Counted from the stretch's first letter, positions 43,956 through 52,840 are shown. The stretch is 64,000 nucleotides of DNA from an uncultured Clostridia bacterium (GCA_947585745.1 CANPXF010000007.1:23561-87560); one strand, 5' to 3'. Numbers and translations: made by a program. Notes: generated by a model not told the origin, from the letters alone.

Positions 43956-46718
43956 ATGAAAAGGCTAATAAAAAAATCAGCAGGCGCTTTTCTCGCGCTG
44001 ACGATTGTACTGTCGATTATCGCAGGCGTTAACACCTCGGCTGTCGACAGCTCAAAAACAGCTTCGGGGGATTCAAATACATATACTAAAGCCTCGCAGG
44101 ACCTTGATAACCGCTACGGCTACGACAAGGACGACCTCGGCGCCACATACACTCCGAACGGTACAACGTTCAAAGTGTGGGCTCCTACCGCTACAGATGT
44201 AAAGGTTAATCTTTATACAACAGGAAGCGACAAGGAAACGGGAGCGCAGAAATTGAGCACAACCGCGCTTGATTACAACTCGTCTACAGGTATTTGGTCA
44301 AAGACCTTAAACGGCGATTATAAGAATAAATATTATACCTACACTATAACAGCTAAAAATGTTACGGGAACTAAAACAACTACCAAGGAAACACAGGATA
44401 TTTATTCGGTTGCAACGGGCGTTAACGGTCAGCGTTCACAGATTGTTGACCTCGACTCCACAGACCCAGAGGGCTGGAATAACGACGCCCACGTTCTCTT
44501 AGACAAGCAGAGCGATTCTTTTGTATGGGAAGTTCACGTTAAAGACTTTTCGTACGACACAAAATCGGGCGTTTCCGATAAAAACCGCGGAAAATTTTTG
44601 GCGTTTACAGAAACGGGCACTACCCTGGACAACGACGGACAAACTCCGACAATGATAGATTATCTTAAAAATTTGGGAGTTACCACGGTTCAAATTACAC
44701 CTTTCTACGATTTTAACAAAGATTCCGTAGATGAAACGGGACCCGACAGCCAGTTTAACTGGGGTTACGACCCCGTAAACTACAACGTCCCCGACGGCTC
44801 GTACTCCACTAACCCATATGACGGAAACGTTCGTATTAAGGAATGTAAGCAGATGATACAGGCGCTACATAACGCGGGAATCTCCGTTGTTATGGACGTT
44901 GTATATAACCACACCTTCTCGGCGCCCGAATCCTCGTTTGAGGCTTTTGTTCCGAATTATTACTACAGAATGAAAGCAGACGGCACATATTCCGACGGTT
45001 CGGGATGCGGAAACGAAACCGCGTCCGAGCGCAGAATGTACCGAAACTTTATGATACAATCCTGCCTTTACTGGGTAAACGAGTACCATATAGACGGCTT
45101 CCGCTTTGACCTTATGGCTATCCACGACGTTGAAACTATGAACCTTTTAAGAAACGCTATGGACAAGGTTGACCCGAGAATTACACTATGGGGTGAGGGC
45201 TGGACAGGCGGTTCCTGTACCTATCCCTCGACAACCTGCACAGGCGAAACCTTCCGTGCCGCAAATCAAGGTAACGCAAGCTATTTAAGCGAGAGAGTCG
45301 CTTACTTTAACGACGGAATCCGCGACGCTCTTAAGGGAAGTGTTTTCGACTTAAAAGGAAAAGGCTGGGTTCAGGGCGCAAGCTCTTCACTCGCGAATCT
45401 TAACTACGGTATTCTGGCAAATACAACTACAGAGGGTACAGGGCGCTGGACAGCGCGTCAGCCGTCGCAGACGGTAACATACGCGTCCTGTCACGACAAT
45501 CAAACCTTGTGGGACAGACTTGCCTGCTCTCAGGGTATAACGGATTTCCGTTCAAGAAATGAAACTCTCGCGGCTCAAAATAAACTTGTGGGCGGATTTC
45601 TTAATATGTCGCAGGGCGTAACCTTTATGCTTGCGGGCGAAGAAATGGGACGTTCTAAGGATAACGATGAAAACAGCTACAAGTCCTCGGCGACATTAAA
45701 TATGATAGACTGGTCGAACGCAAAAACAAATTCTGATATTGTTAATTATTATAAGGGAATGAGAGAAATACGAAAGCACTTCTCCCCTCTTCGTGATAAT
45801 ACCAACAATTCTTCTGCGTCATACAAGACGAGCTCGGGCTCAAAAACAGTGCTCGACGTATCTAAGGTCAACGCAGGAAACGTCAACTGGTTCGCGTGGA
45901 CCTGGACTACCGAAAGCGACGGCCGTTGGGTAGCGGGACACGGCACAAGCTCCTCCGACATAACATTCGACGGAGTAAACAACGACCTCATATTTGTAGC
46001 GTTAGACCCATCTAAATGCAACAACGGCTCTAATCCTACCTGGGACGCTAAAATTGCGCAAACAGGAAATCTGACGCTCGGAGGAAGTAAGTTCACAGTT
46101 ACAAGCATCAGCGGAGAAAGCATAAGAGGAAACTGGTCGGGAAGCGCGGGAGGCGGTTCAACACCGTCGAACATCTACGCGGGCATTTGGACAAATAACA
46201 CCTCGGGCGAATGGAAAAAGCTCGCTGTAATCGCAAACAACTCGTCCTCCCCCGCTGAATATACAATTGATTCCTCGGAGGGAACTAACTGGGTTATTAT
46301 AGCTGACGCTAAGTCAGCGGGAGTAAAAAATCTCGGAACCGTTACGAACGGAAAGGTGACCTTAGGCGCTTACTCTATGGTAGCGGCTGTCGATAAGGAA
46401 AGCTTTGACAGCGTAGATATTAAACCTACAATCCCGACAACAGCTCCAACCTCTGCTCAAATGACAACGGCGCCCATTTCTACCCAGCCGTCTTCCGCAA
46501 CCGAGGCAACATCCACGGAACCCACATACGAGCTTGGTGATGTAAACCGTGACGGTCATTTAAACATTCTCGACGTAACTCTTATTCAAAAGAACGTAGC
46601 GTATATTATAACCTTTGACGAACAACAGCGAAAGCTTGCTGATGTTAACAATGATAATTATATAAGCATCAAGGACGCCACCAAAATTCAACATATTATT
46701 GCTAAGATGTCATTTTAA
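43956..46718 (+). CDS. Secreted type I pullulanase (GH13) with inserted CBM26 and C-terminal dockerin
   Basis: This 920-residue enzyme cuts alpha-1,6 branch points of starch and pullulan. Order: signal peptide (1-28), CBM48-type N-domain (about 55-170; GTTFKVWAPTATDVKVNLY), and a GH13 barrel with the type I pullulanase signature FNWGYDP (267-273). The nucleophile is Asp 385 (DGFRFDLMAIHD), the acid/base Glu 414 (LWGEGWTGG) and the transition-state Asp 514 (SCHDNQ). A CBM26 starch-binding module (about 632-728; WFAWTWTTESDGRWV) interrupts the path from the barrel to the C-terminal beta domain (about 742-815). A Thr/Pro linker leads to a dockerin (859-920) with two calcium-binding repeats, DVNRDGHLNILDVT and DVNNDNYISIKDAT. 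The dockerin should dock on cohesins such as those of the adjacent scaffoldins. Confidence 0.95.
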   Translation: MKRLIKKSAGAFLALTIVLSIIAGVNTSAVDSSKTASGDSNTYTKASQDLDNRYGYDKDDLGATYTPNGTTFKVWAPTATDVKVNLYTTGSDKETGAQKLSTTALDYNSSTGIWSKTLNGDYKNKYYTYTITAKNVTGTKTTTKETQDIYSVATGVNGQRSQIVDLDSTDPEGWNNDAHVLLDKQSDSFVWEVHVKDFSYDTKSGVSDKNRGKFLAFTETGTTLDNDGQTPTMIDYLKNLGVTTVQITPFYDFNKDSVDETGPDSQFNWGYDPVNYNVPDGSYSTNPYDGNVRIKECKQMIQALHNAGISVVMDVVYNHTFSAPESSFEAFVPNYYYRMKADGTYSDGSGCGNETASERRMYRNFMIQSCLYWVNEYHIDGFRFDLMAIHDVETMNLLRNAMDKVDPRITLWGEGWTGGSCTYPSTTCTGETFRAANQGNASYLSERVAYFNDGIRDALKGSVFDLKGKGWVQGASSSLANLNYGILANTTTEGTGRWTARQPSQTVTYASCHDNQTLWDRLACSQGITDFRSRNETLAAQNKLVGGFLNMSQGVTFMLAGEEMGRSKDNDENSYKSSATLNMIDWSNAKTNSDIVNYYKGMREIRKHFSPLRDNTNNSSASYKTSSGSKTVLDVSKVNAGNVNWFAWTWTTESDGRWVAGHGTSSSDITFDGVNNDLIFVALDPSKCNNGSNPTWDAKIAQTGNLTLGGSKFTVTSISGESIRGNWSGSAGGGSTPSNIYAGIWTNNTSGEWKKLAVIANNSSSPAEYTIDSSEGTNWVIIADAKSAGVKNLGTVTNGKVTLGAYSMVAAVDKESFDSVDIKPTIPTTAPTSAQMTTAPISTQPSSATEATSTEPTYELGDVNRDGHLNILDVTLIQKNVAYIITFDEQQRKLADVNNDNYISIKDATKIQHIIAKMSF

Positions 46719-46758
46719 CATTAATTTTAGCATAATTTAAGTAAAAATACTGATTTAT

Positions 46759-46797
46759 AAAAAAGACAGCGTTGATTGTTTCATCGTTGTCTTTTTT
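46759..46797 (+). terminator. Terminator of the pullulanase gene
   Basis: AAAAGACAgCG pairs with CGtTGTCTTTT around a loop, and a T run follows. Confidence 0.8.
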
Positions 46798-46843
46798 CTA
46801 TGAAATTTTATTTGTTATTTCATACATAAACTACACCGCGATT

Positions 46844-46889
46844 TTGACTATTTTGTCAATAGAATTTTTTACATATAGTATGTTAAAAT
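46844..46889 (+). promoter_or_regulatory. Promoter and operator of the third scaffoldin
   Basis: CTATTTTGTCAATAG (46848-46862) is followed 21 nt later by TAAAAT (46884-46889). The -35 position reads AGAATT, far from consensus, which suggests that an activator bound at the repeat is needed. Confidence 0.7.
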
Positions 46890-46926
46890 ATATTATGTAC
46901 AAATATCCTACAAGGGGGATTGTTTT

Positions 46927-49704
46927 ATGAAAACACCTATTAAAAAATTTACGAGCGTGTTTCTCTCACTTTTAATGCTTGTTTCGGTTTTTACCGTTTC
47001 AGGCTCTGTTGCTTCTGCAGTAGACACAGACAACGTTTCCACAGGCGAGCATACTGTCGTACTTGACGCTTCGTTCTGCGATTCAGGAGGATATGCCGAG
47101 TGGTACGCGTGGACCTGGACCGGTGATGCCGACGGTCATTGGGTACAGGCAAGCGGCGGAACAAGCTCAAGCGATATTACATATCAAGGTATTGAGGAGA
47201 AAGTAACTTTTGCGAGAATGAACCCCGCAAAAGAACTTCCCTCTTGGAATACCGAAACTGATACTCAAATAGTGTGGAATCAGACGGAAGACCTTACTGT
47301 TGACGGCGGTAAATATGTTATTGACAGCTGGGGCGACGGTTGGGGCGCTAAGCTTACAGGTCACTGGGAAGACGGCGGCGGAGATGATCCTCAGCCTGCC
47401 GGTGACTACTATCTTGTAGGATATATTAACTCTGTCGACGTTGAGGGTAACGAATACCCTTTCATAGACGGACAGTTAACTTTATCAGTAACGAGCGATA
47501 CTTATGTTGCTGTAAAAAATTCCGCGGGCGATTGGTATATGACACACGGTTCGCCCGATATAGGCTTGACAAGTACAACGCTCTACAAAACGTATTACGG
47601 AGAGGAAGGTACGGATAAATTCTTCCTTCCCACCGGTGAAGTGACAATCACACTTAGCGACAACGGTAATGATTCTCTTAATATTTCATATACGGTAAAC
47701 GGCGATATAACAGACCCCGTCGTTACAGACCCCGTAGTTACTGACCCTCCTACTGACCCTCCGACGGACCCTCCTACTGATCCTCCTACTGATCCTCCTA
47801 CTGACCCTCCGACAACCCCGACTTCGTCGGTAACCGACCCCGTTGTAACTACACAACCTGCGTCAACTATTCCTACTGACCCAACATACGATGACGAAGA
47901 TAAAAATTTGTATGTATCCGCAAAGTCAAATATTAATATTGCAGGTTCCAAGGTTAAGGCAAACGGAAACATTATATCTGTTTCCTTTACCCTTAAAGCT
48001 ACCGAAAAGCTTGACGACGGACAGTTCTTTGTAACTTATGACAGCTCAAAGCTTAATTTATCCGCAACATATAACACTCAATCTTCTATGTTCCCTGTTG
48101 CTAAGAATGCAACCTATAATCTTGACGCGAAACCGTCAATGATTATGTTCAACTTCTCGGGAACAGAGGGCGCTTATGACTTTACAAACGGCGGTGTTCT
48201 TATAAATCTTGTGTTTACACGCAAAAGCGCGTCGACCGTAGGTACTGCTTTGGTTTACCTGAATGTTTGCGACCTCAACTCAAAGAATACGTCGTATGTT
48301 GATGACGGTAACATTAAAAATCCCACAGGTCTTGAAGTCGGTCAAACTGTTTTTGAGCCTGCCGTTACCGAGCCTAAGGACGATGACGTCGCAACTGACG
48401 CAAATCCAAACTTAACAGTAAACGCTTATTCAAATATTAACCACGAAATTCAGAAAATCGTTGTTGATAAAAATAATGTCAAGGTTACATTCAAAATGAC
48501 TGTTCCAGAGCTTATCGCTTACGGAAAAGGCGTTGTAACCTATGACTCCGACAAGCTTGCCTTGGAGGCTAAATATAATACTCAAAGCTCAATGTTTACA
48601 ACCTTAAATTCCCAGACAATTTATAATCTGAAAGCGGGAACGGGTACTATGATGTTCAGCTTTACAAGCGCTGACCCGTCAACTCAGTCCGGCACATATG
48701 ACTTCAAAGCAGGCGGAGATATAATCTCTCTTGTATTTACATTAAAGCAAGGCGTAACAGGCTCGGCCGATGTCTATCTTGACCTTATAGATTTAGGTAC
48801 GTTCACAAAGGACTACATAGAGCAAGGTAAATCAACCCCGTCGACAGGAGATATTACCTCGAATGTCATACTTGAGGCGCAGACTGCGACAACATCTCCT
48901 ACAAGCGAAACGACTATTCCTATTGCGTCATCAGGAGGCGGCGAAGTCACAACGCCGACTGATGATTCGAGTAATACCACTCCTAATACAAGCGAGTCAG
49001 CAACATCTCCGACAGCTAATACAACAGCTAAGCCCGCTCCTAAGCCCACACAGCCGACAACGGCAGCTAAGCCGTCGAAAAATGTAGGCAAGGGAACTCC
49101 CGTAGCGTCTGCCGATAAATTTGTTAAGAATCTCAAGAATGATAAAGACCCGAAGGGCAGTGTATTTAACGGTCTTAAAGCTAAATCGTCTAAGGTTAAA
49201 AAGACTTCAATAAAAGTAACCTGGTCAAAGGTTAAGAAAGCTAAGGGCTATATCGTTTACGGCAACAAGTGCGGAAAGAGCTATAAGAAGATAAAGACGG
49301 TAAAGGGTACATCTTATACACAGAAAAAGCTTAAGAAGGGTACGTATTACAAGTATCTGATTATGGCATATGATAAGAATAATAAGATACTCTCGACGTC
49401 AAAAACACTCCACGTTGCAACGACCGGCGGAAAGTACGGAAACTATAAGAGCGTTAAGCTGAATAAAACGAAGATATCGCTCAAGAAAGGCAAGACCTAT
49501 AAGCTGAAAGCTACCTGCAAGAAACAGAGCAAGAAGCTGAAGGTTAAAGACCACCGCAAGGTTAAGTACGAGAGTACGAACACAAAGATTGCGACAGTAT
49601 CTTCAAGCGGTAAGATTAAAGCTAAGAAGAAAGGTACGTGCTATATTTACGCGTACGCTCAAAACGGAGTTTACAAGAAAGCTAAGGTTACCGTAAAAAA
49701 ATAA
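46927..49704 (+). CDS. Secreted scaffoldin with CBM26, second starch-type module, two cohesins and basic Fn3-Big2 C-terminus
   Basis: This 925-residue exported protein has a signal peptide (1-31) and a CBM26-like module (about 41-150; WYAWTWTGDADGHWV). A second beta module (about 158-257) is related to the duplicated module of the 25919-28606 scaffoldin. A TDPPTDPPT-repeat linker (261-320) leads to cohesin 1 (about 327-470; FFVTYDSSKLNLSATYNTQSS) and cohesin 2 (about 494-650; GVVTYDSDKLALEAKYNTQSS), which are clearly related to each other. A Thr/Ser linker, an Fn3-like domain and a lysine-rich Big2 domain follow; these last about 225 residues are almost identical to the other scaffoldin. It lies directly after the pullulanase, whose dockerin is an obvious candidate ligand. 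No sorting signal or membrane anchor is seen. Confidence 0.9.
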   Translation: MKTPIKKFTSVFLSLLMLVSVFTVSGSVASAVDTDNVSTGEHTVVLDASFCDSGGYAEWYAWTWTGDADGHWVQASGGTSSSDITYQGIEEKVTFARMNPAKELPSWNTETDTQIVWNQTEDLTVDGGKYVIDSWGDGWGAKLTGHWEDGGGDDPQPAGDYYLVGYINSVDVEGNEYPFIDGQLTLSVTSDTYVAVKNSAGDWYMTHGSPDIGLTSTTLYKTYYGEEGTDKFFLPTGEVTITLSDNGNDSLNISYTVNGDITDPVVTDPVVTDPPTDPPTDPPTDPPTDPPTDPPTTPTSSVTDPVVTTQPASTIPTDPTYDDEDKNLYVSAKSNINIAGSKVKANGNIISVSFTLKATEKLDDGQFFVTYDSSKLNLSATYNTQSSMFPVAKNATYNLDAKPSMIMFNFSGTEGAYDFTNGGVLINLVFTRKSASTVGTALVYLNVCDLNSKNTSYVDDGNIKNPTGLEVGQTVFEPAVTEPKDDDVATDANPNLTVNAYSNINHEIQKIVVDKNNVKVTFKMTVPELIAYGKGVVTYDSDKLALEAKYNTQSSMFTTLNSQTIYNLKAGTGTMMFSFTSADPSTQSGTYDFKAGGDIISLVFTLKQGVTGSADVYLDLIDLGTFTKDYIEQGKSTPSTGDITSNVILEAQTATTSPTSETTIPIASSGGGEVTTPTDDSSNTTPNTSESATSPTANTTAKPAPKPTQPTTAAKPSKNVGKGTPVASADKFVKNLKNDKDPKGSVFNGLKAKSSKVKKTSIKVTWSKVKKAKGYIVYGNKCGKSYKKIKTVKGTSYTQKKLKKGTYYKYLIMAYDKNNKILSTSKTLHVATTGGKYGNYKSVKLNKTKISLKKGKTYKLKATCKKQSKKLKVKDHRKVKYESTNTKIATVSSSGKIKAKKKGTCYIYAYAQNGVYKKAKVTVKK

Positions 49705-49747
49705 CATAACAGCTTAAATAACAGGGGCAGTTCATATGAACTGCCCC
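49000..49747. repeat. 748-bp inverted repeat, right copy
   Basis: Reverse-orientation partner of 25876-26623. It covers the scaffoldin linker end, the Fn3 and Big2 domains, the stop codon and the palindromic terminator. The differences I noticed are one in the Big2 coding part and one after the stop. Confidence 0.92.
49724..49747 (+). terminator. Perfect 24-bp palindromic terminator of the third scaffoldin
   Basis: Same palindrome as at 25876-25899, followed here by GTTTC and then AT-rich sequence, so its T run is weaker than at the other copy. Confidence 0.7.
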
Positions 49748-49859
49748 GTTTCAATAAAAGCTTTTGTATTTATTTGTATTTATCACATCATACGTTATTT
49801 ATATTATCTTATATAAACAGCGCAACAGGTTATAATTCTTATAAAAGGGTGGCTAAAAT

Positions 49860-50150
49860 ATGAGCTTAACAATAAATATATATTACACAGGAAAAAACGG
49901 AAGCGCAAGAAAATTCGCGGAAGAAATGGTTTCAAAAGGAATAACGGACAGAATTTTAAATGAAGAGGGAAACGAAGGTTATGAATACTTTTTCCCAATG
50001 AATGATTTTGAAACAGTACTGCTGATAGATAAATGGAAAAATCAAAAGGCGCTTGACTTGCATCATAAATCAGAAATGATGAAAGAAATAGCAGAGTTAA
50101 GAAAAAAGTACAAGCTCAGTATGAAAGTTGAAAAATATACGGAAATATAA
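49860..50150 (+). CDS. ABM-domain (YgiN-like) monooxygenase family protein
   Basis: This 96-residue protein looks like an antibiotic-biosynthesis-monooxygenase fold, a dimeric ferredoxin-like barrel. It opens LTINIYYTGKNGSARKFAEEM and has the typical ETVLLIDKWKNQKALDLHHKSEMM, as in quinol monooxygenase YgiN. The reaction is unknown for most members. AAGGGTGG precedes the ATG. Confidence 0.8.
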   Translation: MSLTINIYYTGKNGSARKFAEEMVSKGITDRILNEEGNEGYEYFFPMNDFETVLLIDKWKNQKALDLHHKSEMMKEIAELRKKYKLSMKVEKYTEI

Positions 50151-50151
50151 A

Positions 50152-50189
50152 GGCAAATAGGTCGTACATCTTGTATGAACCTATTTGCC
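50152..50189. terminator. Hairpin between convergent genes 49860-50150 and 50198-50629
   Basis: GGCAAATAGGT pairs with ACCTATTTGCC, with GTAC/TATG-rich inner pairing. TTTATATTT follows on the minus strand, so it best fits termination of the minus-strand gene. Confidence 0.65.
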
Positions 50190-50197
50190 ATTGACGC

Positions 50198-50629
50198 TTA
50201 AAAATTAAAATAAAGGTAAACAGCTAAAACTCCAAGGCAGAGTACAAAAAGAAAAACAATAAGTATTATCCATTCCTTAAAATCAGCTCCACCGTTGCTA
50301 ATATTGCGGTCATTATTCATATATTCACTGTCGCTGAAAATTTCGTTATCAGGAGTATTTTTCTGTTTTTGGGATTTATTTTTTCTATCGGGTTTATCGT
50401 GCTTGTCAGGGTTAATGTACTCGCCATAGCTTAAATCCACTGTTTGCGGAGTTTTGCCGTTTCGGCGATTTGCAATATCGTCATAAACCGAATACTCCTG
50501 CGCGTTAACAGACGGATTCCGCTTTGCGTTTATCGGCGGGGCGGGGTTTTTCGGTTTTGTTTTATTTATCTGCCCCGATTTTATCGGAGCGTTATTTTCC
50601 GCATTAAAATGAAAATCCCGTTTTGACAT
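50198..50629 (-). CDS. C-tail-anchored membrane protein of unknown function (143 aa)
   Basis: The first 118 residues are polar and rich in Asn, Lys, Asp and Pro, probably disordered and cytoplasmic. They are followed by one membrane segment, WIILIVFLFVLCLGVLAVYL, at the extreme C-terminus. GGAGG precedes the ATG by 7 nt. I do not recognise a family. Confidence 0.75.
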   Translation of the reverse strand: MSKRDFHFNAENNAPIKSGQINKTKPKNPAPPINAKRNPSVNAQEYSVYDDIANRRNGKTPQTVDLSYGEYINPDKHDKPDRKNKSQKQKNTPDNEIFSDSEYMNNDRNISNGGADFKEWIILIVFLFVLCLGVLAVYLYFNF

Positions 50630-50722
50630 ATCCGCGCCTCCGATTAAAATTTTTCTAAATAAAATTTAACATCTTTGTCGGATAATGTCAACAAAAGCTT
50701 TAAATCAAATTTTAATAAAATT

Positions 50723-51280
50723 TCAACTTTTTTCCGCCTTTATGTTTTTTCTGAAAATCAGCTTAAAAGTCTTACGCACAAAAGGCTGAATAAAGAACAA
50801 TTGACTGAAAAACGCGAACGGAAAGTTAAAACATACAAGCTTAGCCCAGTTGATTAACAGGCTGAAAACATTAAAACCCGAATAGTACGGAAAGTAGAGC
50901 CACGCGGCGATAAAGCTCATTGCGGGGCACATTATTCCAACCGTAGCGCAGATTATCGCTGTTTCAAATATAACAGGGTGAGTATCCTTAGGATTGAAAA
51001 TCCTTGACGCAAGCTTAAACGATAAAGGACTTCCTACGAGAATTTCAAGCGTATAAGCGAAAGCGAACTCAACTAACACAACAGACCAAATCGGCATAAA
51101 TGAACCGAACATATAAACTCCGCCCTGATTGTTAATCGAGCCGATAACGCTGTCTATCCCGTTATTCGCGACAAGCGCTTCCCTGTTTATAACATAAAGA
51201 CTGTAAAAAACATAAGCGTGGACTGTTATTATAACGGTAATAAGAGCGAATATCATTCTTTGAAATTGATTTCTCGGCAT
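50723..51280 (-). CDS. DUF2798-like membrane protein
   Basis: The 185-residue protein (from the ATG at 51280, behind GGAGGAAATT) has about four membrane segments. They are arranged as two similar halves: ALITVIITVHAYVFYSLYV, and ICATVGIMCPAMSFIAAWL. This is the look of DUF2798 proteins, whose function is not known. An in-frame extension of 11 codons upstream has no ribosome binding site. Confidence 0.78.
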   Translation of the reverse strand: MPRNQFQRMIFALITVIITVHAYVFYSLYVINREALVANNGIDSVIGSINNQGGVYMFGSFMPIWSVVLVEFAFAYTLEILVGSPLSFKLASRIFNPKDTHPVIFETAIICATVGIMCPAMSFIAAWLYFPYYSGFNVFSLLINWAKLVCFNFPFAFFSQLFFIQPFVRKTFKLIFRKNIKAEKS

Positions 51281-51427
51281 AATTTCCTCCTGTTTTTTTG
51301 CAAAAAAATACACATAGTACCTTTAATGCGTTACCGTAATCAGATTTACATACAAAAGTACTACATGTGTCGTTGCAATATTAAATTTATCGTGAAAATA
51401 ATACCACAAATCGCAAAATTTGTCAAA

Positions 51428-52480
51428 TTACAGACAGTACAGATTTGTGTCCCAGTGTGGAATATACGGATGATGTCTGATATAAAATTTGTATTCGGGG
51501 TTAATTTCATTCAGCTGTAAAATAAGCGCAAAAATATCCTCGCTCCTGTGATAGAGAGCGACGTTCAACTTCGGCTTAAACAGTTTAAGCGTGTTTTCCA
51601 TACCCTCAAATGTTTCCCTCTCCGCACCCTCAACGTCAAGCTTAGCGTAAGTAATTCTCTTTCCGCAGAGAATAGTATCAACCCTCGCAACCTGCACAGG
51701 CGTTCCGTTTTCATCAATGGCGCAGTTTCTGCCCGATTTAGAGTTAAAATTAATTAAAGTGTTTTTATTGTAGGAGCCTAAATTCCAAAGGCTTACGTTT
51801 TTTAAATTCGCGCAATAATTTTTAAGCTTAACAAAGCTTTTTTTATTCGGCTCAAAGGCAGTAATGCTGTTGTAACTGCCCCCGGAGTAATTTAAAAACT
51901 CCTCGATTGTATCGCCGTTGTAGGCGCCGAGGTCAAGATAAGCCTCGCTTTCACCGAGTTTTAAAATTTCAAACGCCTCGGTTTTTTCGGTTGTGCATCT
52001 CTCGAGAATTTTAATATCTCCGCTGTACTGAAACGCGATTATATCTCTGAAAACCTTTCGGCTAAGCTCGTCTTCAAGCAGTCCGTACGCCTTGTTAAAA
52101 AGATTTTCGTTTTCCCTGTAAAACTTCTCGTTAAAAATATTTTCTCCGAATACGGGAACGGACGGAACAAGCAGAGTATGTCTTTGAGCTACCGATTTAA
52201 TATGCTCCATAACCTCTTTAATATTGCTCGCAAAGCAGAGAGCCACCGCAAAATCACCGAGTTCATTTTCAAAATCACTCAGCTTTTTAACGGTAAATCC
52301 TCGGAACCTCTGCCCTCTGACAAAATCATCGCTCGCCATAACTCCGTAAGGAGAAATTCCGAGTTTATCAAACCGCGCGAGAACCTTATCCGCGCCATCG
52401 CCCATTCCGTATAAAATTATCGGTTTATCCGTTGTTTTAAAAAAGTCCCAAACAGACGTCAGATTTTCTATAAAATTCAT
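51428..52480 (-). CDS. FkbM-family methyltransferase
   Basis: This protein of about 350 residues has an N-terminal region with IILYGMGDGADKVL, which looks like a nucleotide-binding Rossmann strand. The C-terminal SAM-dependent FkbM domain shows YLDLGAYNGDTIEEFLNYS, AFEPNKKSFVKLK and the metal/acceptor motif AKLDVEGAERETFEGM. FkbM enzymes O-methylate polyketides or sugars; many sit in surface polysaccharide loci. Substrate unknown. The ATG at 52480 is preferred over a GTG three codons upstream. Confidence 0.87.
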   Translation of the reverse strand: MNFIENLTSVWDFFKTTDKPIILYGMGDGADKVLARFDKLGISPYGVMASDDFVRGQRFRGFTVKKLSDFENELGDFAVALCFASNIKEVMEHIKSVAQRHTLLVPSVPVFGENIFNEKFYRENENLFNKAYGLLEDELSRKVFRDIIAFQYSGDIKILERCTTEKTEAFEILKLGESEAYLDLGAYNGDTIEEFLNYSGGSYNSITAFEPNKKSFVKLKNYCANLKNVSLWNLGSYNKNTLINFNSKSGRNCAIDENGTPVQVARVDTILCGKRITYAKLDVEGAERETFEGMENTLKLFKPKLNVALYHRSEDIFALILQLNEINPEYKFYIRHHPYIPHWDTNLYCL

Positions 52481-52589
52481 AACGTTCACTCACTAAAAGC
52501 CTTAATACGGCATTACACCCGCTTATCAAATATCACTTGTTTTTCAAGCGTAAAACAAATACTTATTTTTTTCTGTAAATATTTATAAA

Positions 52590-52614
52590 GAAAAACGCCC
52601 ACCCTATTGGGTGG
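52590..52614 (-). terminator. Terminator of the 5S rRNA gene
   Basis: CCACCC-AATA-GGGTGG is followed by GCGTTTTTC on the minus strand, directly after the 5S 3' end. Confidence 0.85.
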
Positions 52615-52626
52615 ACACTTTATGTG

Positions 52627-52740
52627 TTGGCATCTCCCTATTTTCACAGGCCGTCGCCAGCCAACTATCTTCGGCACCACTGAGCTTAACTTCTGTGTTC
52701 GGTATGGGAACAGGTGGACCCTCAGCGTCATCGACACCAA
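52627..52740 (-). rRNA. rrf: 5S ribosomal RNA (isolated gene)
   Basis: The minus strand shows the conserved 5S core CCCATACCGAACACAGAAGT, then TAAGCTCAGTGGTGCCGA. The ends TTGGTGTC and GATGCCAA pair as helix I. Length is about 114 nt. No 16S, 23S or tRNA gene is adjacent: a protein gene diverges upstream and a terminator follows, so this is a stand-alone 5S gene. Confidence 0.93.
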
Positions 52741-52765
52741 CTCATCGTCTTTTGACGACTTGATT

Positions 52766-52794
52766 ATTATATCATTATTAATTTAAAAAAGCAA
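52766..52794 (-). promoter_or_regulatory. Dedicated promoter of the isolated 5S gene
   Basis: TTGCTT, a 17-nt spacer and a perfect TATAAT. A TCGTC-AAAA-GACGA hairpin (52745-52758) lies between it and the 5S 5' end, probably for RNA processing. Confidence 0.8.
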
Positions 52795-52840
52795 GTCTTT
52801 TTTTAAAATTTTTTTAATTTTTAATGGCAGGATATTAATA

